Source: Amoebophrya sp. A120 (lineage: Eukaryota; Sar; Dinophyceae; Syndiniales; Amoebophryaceae). Taken from it: a stretch of DNA of 64,000 nt. The stretch spans positions 4,142,793 through 4,206,792 of the forward strand of contig CAJINV010000008.1 of the NCBI GenBank assembly GCA_905178155.1. Reading direction: 5' to 3'. Under the pieces are notes generated by a model. That model was not told where the DNA came from. It saw only the letters and a list, made by a program, of their open reading frames with translations, and did no database searches. The position numbers were made by a program, and so were the translations under genes. This document shows, in pieces, positions 1-10,859 of the stretch (positions within the stretch are counted from its first letter, which is position 1; every line of letters starts with the position of its first letter).

Positions 1-540
1 TCTTTTGCTTATCACTGCTTCTCTTCTCTCTGCTATCCCAACATGCGATCTATGATAGAGGTAGCTCTCAACTTATTATTGTTTTTTCAATCAAGGTCAA
101 AGTCACTAGCTGTTCCTACACGATCCGGAAATGATGACGCTGTATTTCCGCTGCATGTTCTGTGCCTATCCACATGAGAGTTTTCGTCATGCAATTTGGC
201 TTCGTCTTCCTATGTTGAGTTCAATTATTGAATTGGTTAGTGCGAAGCACCAGAAAGTTCTTATCTCATCTGCAATGCTTGCGTCAGTTATAGCACGCTT
301 TGTGCTACTCTTCTATTTTTGCATGACGCCTTGCATAGAGCAGCATTACATTTTATCAACAGGGATTTGTATTGCTTGTCTCTTCATAAAAATGATTCAT
401 AGTGCTCAGAGTATTTTTCTACCCTAATGCCCTATTTTCTCTTGCATGCATGTAGCATGTGCTGATACATGAAAAGAAGCCATGCTACTCGTATTTCATG
501 TTCAAAAGCGTTTCTTCCGTCGTTTGTGTAAGCACTGTCT

Positions 541-646
541 CATGAGAGAAAAAATGAGAGATTGATAGCTGCTGCTATAGCGATGCTGCTGAATCATGAG
601 AGAACAAATGAGAGATTGATAGCTGCTGCTATCAGCGATGTTGCTT
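541..646. repeat. 54-base tandem duplication
   Basis: Two adjacent copies, 541-594 and 595-646, both begin CATGAGAGAA and share ATGAGAGATTGATAGCTGCT followed by GCTAT and GCGATG. They differ by a few substitutions and one small indel, so the duplication is fairly recent. No coding role is evident. Confidence 0.85.
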
Positions 647-991
647 GCCCATTCCCATCACGAGCATATTCATGGCTGGAGCCGCAGATCATGATCGATC
701 TGTGCACCGTCGGCAAACGGTGTGCAGGTTTAGGCCGGTGCTTAAGGCGCCCGTGAAGACGTTCACATTTACCAGCAGACCACCAGAAAACGTACAAACG
801 AACACTCGCTTGCTCCTTTCCTCTTCTTCTTTTCGCGCCCTCTTTAGGTTCTCATTGCTCCTCATTTCACTCCTAAAAATGAACAAATCAGCGACTTAGG
901 TGTGCTTTTTATTATTTTTAATTTTTATTTTTTAATAGGTTTAATAGGTTACGGTTAGCATCTGTTTACTTTGCTATGCTTATTGTTGTAC

Positions 992-1031
992 TTCTCTAGA
1001 TATCACTGCCACCACTTGAATTTGTGCACGC
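992..1031 (+). repeat. 40-base direct repeat, copy 1
   Basis: The 40 bases beginning TTCTCTAGATATCACTGCCA and ending GTGCACGC recur exactly at 1997-2036. The copies lie about 1 kb apart in the same orientation with unrelated flanks. They are too short to be ordinary LTRs and the sequence between them shows no transposase or reverse transcriptase. Confidence 0.9.
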
Positions 1032-1865
1032 GTGTTGGTGACTATGACGGCGTAACTGGTACTGAACCTGGGGGCCGAGCGAGACTTAGTGACCGACGCT
1101 CCTTGTGCGGCGAGGGGTTTTCTGATCGTTCGACTTTGCTCTTGATGGTGAGTGTGCAGGCGAGCGTCACCGAAAAGCAGGCGCGATCGAGTGCAAAGTG
1201 GTGGTGTTGCCTGTGTATAGTAGAATTTGCTCTGCGTCGCACACCCCATGGCACGCATAGAGTGTGGCCTCCTTGCGTGACCTTTGTTTATTTGCTCCTG
1301 TTCCAGACCCAAACACATTTGTAATGCATATCGTCCTTTGTGTGGCAAAGTGAAGTAGAGTGGAGGCACATCGCCATGGGCTGGCAAGCGATGGCAACCT
1401 ACGATCGGCTCTGCCACCGCTTGCGACCGAGCGGCCGCCATCTGTTCGACCTTACCACGGAGGCACAAGTGGTGCGCTATGGTTGTGCGACAGCTTCGCG
1501 GGCGAACGTAACAAGTAGACGGTGGGCGCGGTTGCCGTGGCCTTATATCGATGAAAGTGCACCCACCCCATCTTCACACAGGCGTAGTGCTGCAGCAGAC
1601 ACTTTTCAGTCGCGCTTGCTGGTTATGTTTTATTTCTGGTTTGTAATGGTGCACAAGATATGTGAGCAGATTGCTTCGTGGCGGGGATGTCACTGCCAGA
1701 GGCAAACTTGTCATGCATGATACGCGCGCTCTGTTTCGGATTTGTATAGGCAGATCGCATATCCTGGGTATGGGGTGGGTGTGCTTTTGTTCAAGATATA
1801 TCTTCCACGGGAATCGCGAGCGTCTGAAGTCGAATTCGGCGAAAGAGTGCGCGCGATCAGCAAAC

Positions 1866-1990
1866 CTGATTCCACCAACTTGATTCCATTTCTCAACTTG
1901 ATTCGACAAACGCGATCCTGTCGCAAACGTGATCCCGTTAACGTGATTCCGCGAGTAAACTTGGTTCCAAAAATGTCAAAACGTGATACC
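1866..1990. repeat. Imperfect short tandem array, CTTGATTCC-like units
   Basis: About eight degenerate units of 14-20 bases centred on (C)(T/G)TGATTCC/CGTGATCCC with AA-rich spacers follow one another. The period is irregular and the units are diverged, so it reads as an old decaying satellite. Confidence 0.6.
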
Positions 1991-1996
1991 GATACT

Positions 1997-2036
1997 TTCT
2001 CTAGATATCACTGCCACCACTTGAATTTGTGCACGC
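1997..2036 (+). repeat. 40-base direct repeat, copy 2
   Basis: Exact copy of the 40 bases at 992-1031, in the same orientation. It directly follows the imperfect tandem array. Confidence 0.9.
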
Positions 2037-2500
2037 ATCAAGAAAAGTTGCAAGTGTCGGGTGATAGAAGAATCTACAACCATTATATATATTTTTACTC
2101 GCCCGGGACGATAGCAAAAGATTTGACTTGTTTCGTTCTTCATTCCCATGCAACAAGAAGACGCACGACCAGCAGATGCAGGTCTGCGACGCAGTACGGC
2201 TGCACTCTGGGAGATGACGATGACTGCAACCACGAGCAAGCCTAAAGTCTTGCTGCCTGATGACGAACGTCGCAAATGTTCTGATGTTCATGCGCCGCGA
2301 CCGCCATCTTCCGATCAACAGGCGTAAGATCTCGATTTCCTGCTGGCTCAGAAGGACAAGCAAGGCGGTTCAAATCTTGCAACATATCCTTGTTGTATGA
2401 AAACTACAACTATATGTTTTTTCATTTTCATCTCGTCTCCTGAGATTGGTAGACCTTGAGATTTGGCAATCTCACATCAAGTACAAGTACTATTTTAACT

Positions 2501-5048
2501 ATGATCACCAACATGCACATGCAGCACGAGCCGGCGAGGACGGTTCTTGCGCAGGTGGAGGACCAGCAGAGTTGTACTAGAGTGGGACAATTCCGTAACA
2601 AAAACTCTCGCTCTCCGTCGGAGGTCCGGAGGAAATTGTCCCATGCGAGTGGTGGAGCGCAGCTTCTGTTCTTGCTTGATCTTCTTGACGTCATCGTCCG
2701 GTGTGAGTGTGCGCCGGTAGCGGTGGAAGAGGAACACTTGATGCTGGCGTCCCGGGTAGTTTCTCGTCCGCCTATCCGCCGGTCAGGACCCGGACCGCAA
2801 CAAGTACTAGATGAAGACCACGCGCGCCGGCATGAAGTAGTTGAGCCGACCCACCAATTTCTCTTGCAGCCGCCAGAAGTTACTTCGTGGTCCTCCCGAG
2901 CAGGCGAAGCTGCGCAAGACGACCCTGGCAGCACACCAGAAAGTGCTGCGCCCGTCTTCGACTTGAGATTCGTGCCGACGGACCAGGAAGTAGAGACCGC
3001 GAGCGGCGGAGGGATAGTACATCAACCCGCGAGCACCAGAACAAGTGAGATCATGTTGCAAGTGCGCGCCGACGGCGCGGGAGCTGCGGGAGGCGGCGCT
3101 GTGAAGACGATAACGACCACTACTGGTCCCACCCCGAAGACAACTGACCCCGCAGTGAAAGCTCTGGCTTTGCAGCTGCAGCAAATGGAGCAAGAGTTGC
3201 GGATGTTGCGGGCAAAGCAAGAGGAGGATCAAAGCGCCACGAAGGCAAGGTTCGCCGAGGAAAGAAACGCGACGAATGAAAAGCTGGAGAGCCGTTTTGC
3301 AGAGGAAAAAAAACGCGACAGAGCGCCGTTTTGTCACTGTGCGCAACGTGGGCTCGATTAACGAAATCATTCTGCAGCGCCTGCTCGCCGTTACCATCGC
3401 GCGGACGCGCGCGGATGGTTTTACCTCCGTGGTGTTTCTAGTCGTTGGGTTCATTGCCGCGGTGGTCGGAACGATTTTTCCTACGGTTCTGGTCTTTTTT
3501 CCGACCATTCAAGAAGTGCCAGTGGAGGTGGTGGGCGATAATGAGTACGCGTCCAGAGTTCGCCCCCGCGCCGCGGCAGGCGTGGACGGGGATGAGACCA
3601 CCACAGGGGAGCAGCAGCCGCAGCAGGAACAACTACCTGCGCAACAAGAAGCCGGCGGGGCCGCCGTCGTGATGGAGACCGAGACCTACTATTTTCTCCC
3701 GGAAGATTTCATTGACCAAGGTACCCTTTCAAACGTTTGCTGTAGTCACGGCTCGGCCCAGGGGAAAGTATGGTCAGCCTGTCTTGTCTGCTATGCGATG
3801 TCCATGCTACTTAGTCGCTACACCTTCAAACTGTATCCGGATTGGTGTCCGTTCAACGGCGCTGACGATGCGGGCGATCTTGCCAATGCCGAGCTTGGGC
3901 TTGGAGAGGTAAGCAGTTTCCGCGAGGTGATTTACCGAATGCTTTGGTTGCTGGTTCCGAACATCCTCTTCATCCTGGTTGCAGCAATTCCCACGGTGAA
4001 CGAGGCGGGTGCTCGATCCGGAAAATCGAAAAAGAACTCCAGCACGACTCCTTCTCCTGCTTCAGGAGTGCGGCCAGTTCTTCTGTCGGACGAGTCCGGC
4101 CCGCATGTGCAGGGCGTAAACCCCGATAATTTGCGCGAAAACGCCGGCAGTGCTACGAGTGTCGCCCAGGAAGCCTTCTTGACACGAAGCAGAGGCTGGC
4201 TCAAGTTCATGCACGGCGGGCTGGCGATGATAGCGATTGGTGGGCTCCTTTTGGCTGAGAGTCTACAGCTTTTCGTCGGGGAGGGCGTCCACGTCGTCGA
4301 TTTGTTCACGATGTCGGGCCAAAGCGCCCGGAACGCGGCGCAGCACGACGGGTCGTGGGTGGAGCACCGGATGTCGCCGAGTCTGTTTACCGCTGAGACG
4401 TCGGAGTGTAACGGTATGTGGCCGTCCGAGAAGAGACTTCCGAGAATCTTCCGTTTTCGGGTGGTCACGGTGGTTCTCGCATTCGTCTGCATGGTCTGCT
4501 GTGCCGTTTCGTCCCTTACGCTCGACAAGCTTAGAAGTGAAGTAGTTGACGATAAAATTGTGCGGATGCAAAAAGGGTCGCTGGTACCCACCACCACCAG
4601 TCTCTTCCTGCCACGTCTTGTGTACATCCTCGAGCTGATCACAATGTTGCTCTTGTGGACCCTTCCTTTCTATCCTGCGCTCATCAATGAATACCGATTC
4701 CCGGGCGATCTTCGTGCACTGAACCAAGACATCACAACTCAAGTGAGAGAGATTTACAGGTTCCATGCTGACGCCCTCCCGCAGTGCGGAACGTATTTTG
4801 ACCTCGCTGCTCCGCGTGTCTGCAGTGATCTGGATCAAAATCCGTACAACATTCATTTGAACAATCCAAACGACTCGGAGTATGGTCACTCGAAGTGGAT
4901 GTGGTGGCAGGCGGAACAGAGCGGCAACGTTCCCATCGTGGATGCAAACGAACCGGACCAGGGGTCTTGGAAGAACTGGCTGGCCTACACACAAGAGCGC
5001 TGGCTCTGGCACGGGATGGCTCTGGTCAATGTCACGGAAAGTTCGTGA
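2501..5048 (+). CDS. Polytopic membrane protein, reading frame broken at an A8 run
   Basis: Two frames make one protein of about 848 residues. The first (ATG 2501, in frame to 3361) is a soluble N-terminal region ending in a heptad-like Glu/Ala/Arg stretch; the second runs to TGA at 5046-5048. They change over at eight A residues, 3306-3313. With seven A the protein reads AEERNAT...AEEKNATE, an internal repeat continued across the junction, which argues for a single-base indel, probably a sequencing or assembly error. The C-terminal half has about five hydrophobic segments (near 3424-3510, 3930-4000, 4205-4275, 4455-4520, 4600-4690) separated by Gln/Pro- and Ser-rich loops. I do not recognise the family. 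The start is uncertain: the frame is open upstream to 2456 and 2501 is its first ATG. Confidence 0.7.
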
Positions 5049-6251
5049 AGACGAAGGAAGATGGTGCAAAAATAAAAATATCAAAACAAATATTATTTTT
5101 AATTTGAACAAAAAGTAAAACAGTTCTAAAAAAATAGATCTTCGGTTTGAATTCAGCAAAATCTTCTTTCAGTCCTTGTCAACAGGAGGAACTTTTACAA
5201 GCTCGGCCGCGCTTCAGCAACAAAAGCAAGAATGTAGCACAGTTCCGCCTTGTTTTGCAAGTTTTAGACTTATTAAGCGTGCGCCTTAGTTTCCTTTGAT
5301 TTTAATCTCTTACAGCAAAATTTTGCTTTTCTCCCTACTAGTTCTGGTGTTTCTCAAGAACGAGCTCAAAGTGGCTCTGTGTCTGTAACAAGCTCGCAGG
5401 TCTTTTACTTTTATATTAAGATAGAACCCTAAACGTAAACCCTATCTAAAGACAATCTTCAAACGGAGTCGGAGACCGCGCATCCATCTGAAAACCAACA
5501 AACAAGAATAACACGGTCGACCTACTTCACCAACGTGACTCGTCCATATCCTGAAAGTTGAAGTTCCAAGTCGCGATCATGTTAATAAATAGGTACATGT
5601 GATCGATACAACAATCACGCCTCGTCAATCCGGATCTATCTTGCTCAGGAGCCAAACGCTCAAAAGATTACAAATCTGGATCTTCGAGCTGATTTTGTTT
5701 GTGATCAAAGTGATAACAACACCCTGTCGTGTGGCGGTTGTTTCGGAACAAGTTTTTCCAAATGGCCTCGACCGAGTCATTTTTTTGTTTTTGTATTGAT
5801 GTAGATTGTAATTCATTTTCCGATTATCTGTAACCTCCTTTTTCGTCGAGTGCAGTTGTTGATGTATTCCGATCAGTACACGAACAATATTCCTTGCTAA
5901 TTTAGTTGTAGCTCTTATCTTGAAAAACGACCCGAACAGACTGTTTTTGTTGCGATCACGAGGACGCAAAAACTTTTACAACCGCGCTAATATTTTTTCG
6001 TAGATCACACATTTCGATTTAAGTACCAAAATTTCCTATCACATTTACCTAGTACGCCATAGGTGGAGCACCGAGCAACGTTTTCGAGTTCTACCGGTTC
6101 CGCACTTATTCCCGACCCCGAGAAGAACGGGCAGCATAAGACTGCCTCGTCTTCGCTCGGTGGAATTTCTCCCCGCGCCGGATTCCTCCAAGAGCACAAA
6201 ATTGTACAATCCCTCTTCAACAAAAAAGGTACTCATCAAAGAGTAGAGATC
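5049..6251. other. Intergenic, no gene seen
   Basis: AT-rich sequence without long codon-biased frames. At 5420-5447 a small inverted repeat (AGATAG/CTATCT) encloses CCCTAAACGTAAACCCT, which superficially resembles telomere repeats but has only two units. The frame of the next gene is open upstream to 6063 but has no ATG before 6252. Confidence 0.5.
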
Positions 6252-6896
6252 ATGAATCGCGCCTGGACCAAGCCCAGTCACCGAATCGCGGCCGCGGCAC
6301 GACCCGGCCAACCGAAAAGTTGTACCATTCATCCTGCTGCCAGCACCTCCGCAGGAGCCGTCTTCTTGCTGATGCTATTTTGTAGCTCCGCGATTTTTTC
6401 CTCGGAGCAAGCTAGCACGGTGCTTGCGGTCCGACTGAACAAGATCGGTTTTCGCTCTGCGGCAACAAACCCAAACAAACTGGATCGGTGCAGAAAATTT
6501 CGGGAGCAAGTGGCCCCTGTGGTCAGCCGCCGCGTTCGCGTCGGCCAGGAAATGCGGGCGCAAAACCGGGCTTTCCACCTGAATCCCTGTGCGATATTCG
6601 GGGAGGAAAAGGAAACAGCAAAGATCTTAACCACTGGAGTTCCAATTCCTGGCACCAGCAGCGCAGGCGCGACAAAATCTTCCGAGTATAGTTCCGCGTC
6701 GTCGGCCAACAGCAGCCGGTCCTCGACTATCGAAGAAGCTTCGACGTATCACCACCTGCAACATCTTCACACCAATATCACCAACAGCACCGCGCCCCCG
6801 ACTACAGGAGGAGCCGCTGCCTCCCATTTACCAGTTGTCGCTTCGCCGCCTCCGTTCCAGTTGTCACCCCGCAACTACCACCCCTTCAATATGTGA
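6252..6896 (+). CDS. Hypothetical protein with N-terminal signal anchor
   Basis: From ATG 6252 this encodes 214 residues. A basic N-terminus is followed by a hydrophobic stretch (AVFLLMLFCSSAIF, about residues 38-51), compatible with a signal peptide or anchor, and then a Ser/Thr/His/Pro-rich tail. The frame closes at TGA 6894-6896, which overlaps a donor-like GTGAGG at 6893. A good acceptor (TTCTCATTCCAG) ends at 7010, so a second exon from 7011 is likely. One frame there gives a helical tail to about 7094, but it needs an intron without GT; the strict GT-AG join gives a 19-codon tail instead. The family is not recognised and no introner is present. Confidence 0.5.
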   Translation: MNRAWTKPSHRIAAAARPGQPKSCTIHPAASTSAGAVFLLMLFCSSAIFSSEQASTVLAVRLNKIGFRSAATNPNKLDRCRKFREQVAPVVSRRVRVGQEMRAQNRAFHLNPCAIFGEEKETAKILTTGVPIPGTSSAGATKSSEYSSASSANSSRSSTIEEASTYHHLQHLHTNITNSTAPPTTGGAAASHLPVVASPPPFQLSPRNYHPFNM

Positions 6897-7094
6897 GGAA
6901 GGTGATCTAAGTAAAATAAGCAAGCTTCGGCCAGGGAACTGCGTGCTACTGGCCGTGGGGAGGAATTCAGACATCGAGACACTTATCGCCTGATTTCCTT
7001 CTCATTCCAGGTCCACATCAAGACCCTCAACCACTTTCTGTGGAATTCGGAGCAGCTGCTGCGGATGATGTTGAAAATAAAAGCGAGAAAATGA

Positions 7095-8090
7095 TTGACA
7101 ATTATGCCAGCACTTTGCCGTAGCCTTCCTAGAAGCTATGATCTACAGGAGCAATAAAAGATACTAGGTTGTACAAGTTGTACTACCACCAGCCATCTTC
7201 TCGAAATCGAGAAATGAATTTATTAGCGATACCTTTAAAAAAGTAAATGAACACAAAGAACCACGCAGTCGCAGTCTATCTTGATTCGAAAGTCGAAGTT
7301 GTAGTTGACGCAACTCCAGTACAGTATGTCTTCTCGTCCTGAAAGAATATCCCTACCTAAGAACCATAGAGAATCCGCGAAAATAAATATCGATGAAGTC
7401 ATCCAGAAAGAACAGTACAGTACTACAAACGGAAGGAGAATTAGCGATTTGGGATAGCAAGAAGGGGAAGAAGATGAACTTCGATTTCCACCTGTTATAA
7501 CCCAAATTTAATGATTATGGTCGTACTTCATATACGTTCCACCGCGCGCACATTTTTTTTTTTCTGATCGAAAATAGGTGTTTTTGTAGAATAAACCATG
7601 TGTGCAGACCCTGTGATATACAACCAGAAAGTTCATGGTGAACAAAATGAAGTAACTTGTTACTTCACGCCATCGAACGATTGATTCGATTCCATGATGT
7701 TGATATCTTCTCTACTACTACGCAGCGAAAGCAGTAGCACTGATGTGCGATCTGGAAAGCCCCCCCGGGGAGATCCTCGTTGGCGAAGTGGGAAGTCACA
7801 GCCACTTGTTCGAGTGTGCGGTTCTGGTTTGACTCCTGGATCTCATGATGTGAAAAACGAGTGAAAGTTTTTCTTGTTTTCGCGCTCCTGCGTGCTGCTT
7901 CGTCTCTCCACCCGGCTGCTGGAAGCGAACTGGGTCCAGGAGATCGTACACGTACAGAAAAACTAATACATTATTCAGTGTCATTGCGGTGAATGCGAAG
8001 CAACTAAAGAGACAAAAATCAGGGCGCTTGTTCTACACTCGTGCTTTCAAGAACTTGAACTTTTTCTCCGAGACAAAAAAGAATAAAAGA
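7095..8090. other. Intergenic, no gene seen
   Basis: AT-rich sequence with a T run near 7551-7564 and a C/G run near 7760. The next gene's frame is open from 7989, but its first ATG is at 8091. Confidence 0.5.
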
Positions 8091-10031
8091 ATGTTGGCGC
8101 CACGTGTCGTGCAAACCGTTCTTTTTTTTTTCTGCTTGGTGCAGTGGCAATGGGTCTTCTCTGCGGTTTCCGCGGTGAAACTCCAGCCTGCGCTGCACAT
8201 ATCAATATGTAAATATGTCTGCGTCTGGAAACCTGTGATGCTAAAACGTGGATGACGGAACTACTTCCGAATGCACCACGCACAGCATGACAACTTTCCG
8301 GAACGCCTTCTCATACGCAATTCGCATGAGAAACTGCCTTTTTGCATGACAAAAGTGGCTCCGACTTTTGCTGGTTCGTTCTGCAATACAGGTTCTCCAG
8401 GAATGTAAAGCTAGCACTACAAGTTCCATTTTTCCAGAGGAACCAGACATATTTGCACTCGATAGCACACCTTTATCACCCACATGCACTGGTCCGCCAA
8501 CAAAAAGGCGGCGGAGCAATTGGAAAAGGCGAAAGCCACTGCCGCAGCGGGGATGACCGACAGCATGATGAGCAGCGCTGCGAACAGCACAAGTTCGGTC
8601 GATGTGTTGGGCGCGGGGAGAATGAGGAAGAGCCAGGACAACACGATCTACAGGCGCAACGATGTTGTTGGTGACTTCGTGCGGGACGGTCGTGGAGCTA
8701 CAGCGTGTAGTAGTACAACTTGTGAAGCTGCGCCAGCAACTACTGGAGGAACACCACCAGCTGCAGCGACTGGTGCCACCGTGATATGGAACGATAAAAC
8801 TGTGTTAGTGTAGGTGTCTTCGGGTGACAGCATGACAAATTTGTTCTGCATGACACAGAAATCCTGTCGTGCAGAATTAGTACGGGAAAACACCTGTGCA
8901 ATAGGACTTCATGGCTGGCTGGCATGTTGACAAGTGTAACAGTGTTGCATGCTTTGCATGACAGATTTACACTTACACAGTTTTTTTCTCGCATAGGTGA
9001 GCGGCGCTCCGGTCGGGAGCAGTTCGTCCTCCACGGGCCCGGCGTCCAATCTGTTTCAGCGGCAATCGAATTTCTACTCGTATAAGAACATATCAAGTGC
9101 AAGAATGTCTGGGTCTGGAAGAATGTGATGCGCATTTCAGAACACAGAAAAATCTCTGATGCGTAGGCAGCAAAAGCTGCCCACTTTCTGTCACCAAAAT
9201 CAGGGATTTGTCATGCGGATTCGACATTGCGAACGCTTCGCGAAACCTGTGATGCTAGAGCTTCCATGCCAGACCTTCTGCGTCATGATGCAAAAACAGC
9301 ATGACTCTTTCAGACCCAGACACTTTTGCATTTGATAGAGCAACCTGCTCTACAACAGGCGTTCGGTTCTGGAATCCATGGCAGCCCGCACCGCGCGCGA
9401 CGTTGCCCTGGTTTCCTCGTCAGCGCCGCACTCGGGCTCTGCTCGTACCACCAGTGCTGGTGCCACGCCGGAAAACAAGCAAGGGGAGGAACCCGAGAGG
9501 ACGCGCGGTCCTGTTGTGCAAGAAGGAGCAGGAGTAGATGTTGACTACGTGAAGCAACGGCCCGTGGCGGCGCACAACAAAAGCGGTTCAACATCTCCTG
9601 GGGAAGATTTCGTGCCGGTGAAATACCTCGACAACGAGAGCGCGTCCTTCGAAGCCCCGGCCGCTTTTGAACGGTCCATCTCGGAGCTTTCCACGGCAAC
9701 GGGGGGCACCGGCGCGGGGATCATATCCTGTGCAAAAATGTCTGGGTCTGGAAGAATGCGCGATTTGTCATGCAGCTTTTCCATGACCCATGAGGTCTGG
9801 AATGCAGGGCCTAGCGTGACAGATTCTGTGCGATCTCTCTCATGCCTATCCTGCATGAGAAACTCTCTCCAGAGTTGGCCAAAACTGGACGACCTTTGGT
9901 AACCATGCAACACAGATTTTTGCATGCTTCAGATTTAGCATGACAAGTTGCATTCTTCCAGACCCAGACACTTTTACATTTAATAGTTCAACGAACATGA
10001 CAACTTCGAACTCTACTTTTTTGAGCCGTAG
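8091..10031 (+). CDS. Putative secreted protein, five exons with four introners
   Basis: Exons 8091-8199, 8470-8784, 9001-9090, 9343-9723 and 9991-10031 total 936 nt, giving 311 residues and ending at TAG 10029-10031. All four introns are introners removed together with one 5-base target repeat, and the frame stays open through every junction. The N-terminus (MLAPRVVQTVLFFFCLVQW) is a convincing signal peptide or anchor. After it come an Ala/Ser/Thr-rich region, a segment containing NNLLYNRRSVLESMAART, a long polar stretch and an aromatic C-terminus FELYFFEP. I do not recognise the family. The frame is open upstream to 7989, but 8091 is the first ATG and the one that places the hydrophobic segment at the start. 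Confidence 0.65.
8200..8464. mobile_element. Introner, family A (diverged)
   Basis: 265 bases, TATCAATATG...CTCGATA, flanked by an exact 5-base repeat GCACA (8195-8199, 8465-8469). The ends carry a degraded form of the family-A core (ATGTCTGCGTCTGGAA at the left). Removing element plus one repeat joins codons as Leu-His-Thr in frame. Confidence 0.85.
8785..8995. mobile_element. Introner, family C
   Basis: 211 bases, TATGGAACG...CGCATA, flanked by CGTGA (8780-8784) and GGTGA (8996-9000). The inverted arms are AACTGTGTTAGTGTA at the left and TTACACTTACACAGTT at the right. The interior has GCATGACA words. Excision gives Thr-Val-Ser-Gly in frame. Confidence 0.85.
9091..9337. mobile_element. Introner, family A, subtype A4
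   Basis: 247 bases, flanked by GAACA (9086-9090) and GAGCA (9338-9342). The left arm has ATGTCTGGGTCTGGAAG and the right arm its complement. The interior is nearly identical to the copy at 60580-60830 in an unrelated gene, so the subtype moved recently. Confidence 0.9.
9724..9985. mobile_element. Introner, family A, subtype A1
   Basis: 262 bases, flanked by GATCA (9719-9723) and GTTCA (9986-9990). The interior closely matches 51193-51454 in the same orientation and 25376-25636 in reverse complement. Excision fuses the last exon to give the FELYFFEP terminus. Confidence 0.9.
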
Positions 10032-10859
10032 GTAGAGGATGTTAATGCACCACCAAATGACTGTGCTTTCCTGTTCGTCTGACGGGTACTAGGCGCACCC
10101 CTCTCAGTCAAAGGATCGTATGTACAGCGAATGAATTGTATGCTCGCTGCAGTAGAATTTACAGTCGTTTAAACATCGTTCTTCCACCTCTCGACTAGTT
10201 ACGAGGACACACTATCTGAAATTCACTCGTCCTCTGGCTCTTTCCGGTTGTGATTTTAAAGAATTCAGACCTCTAGATAATAGGAGCTGACAGGAGCACG
10301 CGAGCTCCTATAAAAATGCGAATTGAGAATACAGACTAGCGGTTCTCTGATAAGTATAAGCAGGTAATCGAAATATACCCGCACTGCGAAATATGTTCAT
10401 TCCTAAACGGCGCTTCTCTAAATACGCATCCTACATGTTGTGGTATCTTCTCACTGATTGATGACTTTCTGCGAAAACAAATTCAAACTTTCCCGCGTAG
10501 CTCATTGTCTCTCGCAAGCGATGCCTGCTGCTGCTGCATCTGGTGCGTAAAGTTATTTCGGCAAGGGTACTAAGACTAACATAGATACCTGGCTCTGGTG
10601 GTTCTGCCCCTTTGCGGCACTTAGTCTTCATTGGTGTTTAGTTGTTCCTCTTTGACATGATGTTGCAACCCTGGAACAAAACCCGGGCTCTCATATACTG
10701 TAAAGCACAGTGAACGCGACCCTGAAGGGGAAAACAACGAAGAACTTTGAGACCACGTCCACGGCGGTTTTCAATGAAAATGTTTGGTATCTATAGAGCC
10801 CCTGGTAATTTATTTGATTTGATCGACTTGATCCTTTTCACTCGAGTTCGACGGACCCC
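10032..10859. other. Intergenic, no gene seen
   Basis: Mixed-composition sequence with no codon-biased frame. It contains a GAGCTCCTATAAAAATGCG stretch near 10300-10320 with a TATAAAA word, but nothing positions it relative to a transcript start. Confidence 0.4.

Larger units (their letters stand above)
1..2500. other. No supported gene; repeat-bearing upstream region
   Basis: Open frames here are short, have no recognisable motifs and are not supported by codon patterns like those of the genes downstream. The stretch contains a 54-base tandem duplication (541-646), a 40-base dispersed direct repeat (992-1031 and 1997-2036) and an imperfect short-period repeat array (about 1866-1990), listed separately. 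The segment 130-420 has GCATGAC-like words reminiscent of introner interiors, but no inverted ends could be found. Confidence 0.5.

Noticed and set aside
3932-5159. Long minus-strand frames over the membrane protein
   Set aside because: Mirror frames of a GC-rich coding region; composition is Arg/Ser shadow-like and lacks domains.
5425-5443. Telomere-like CCCTAAA / AAACCCT words
   Set aside because: Only two units in opposite context inside a small inverted repeat; not an array.
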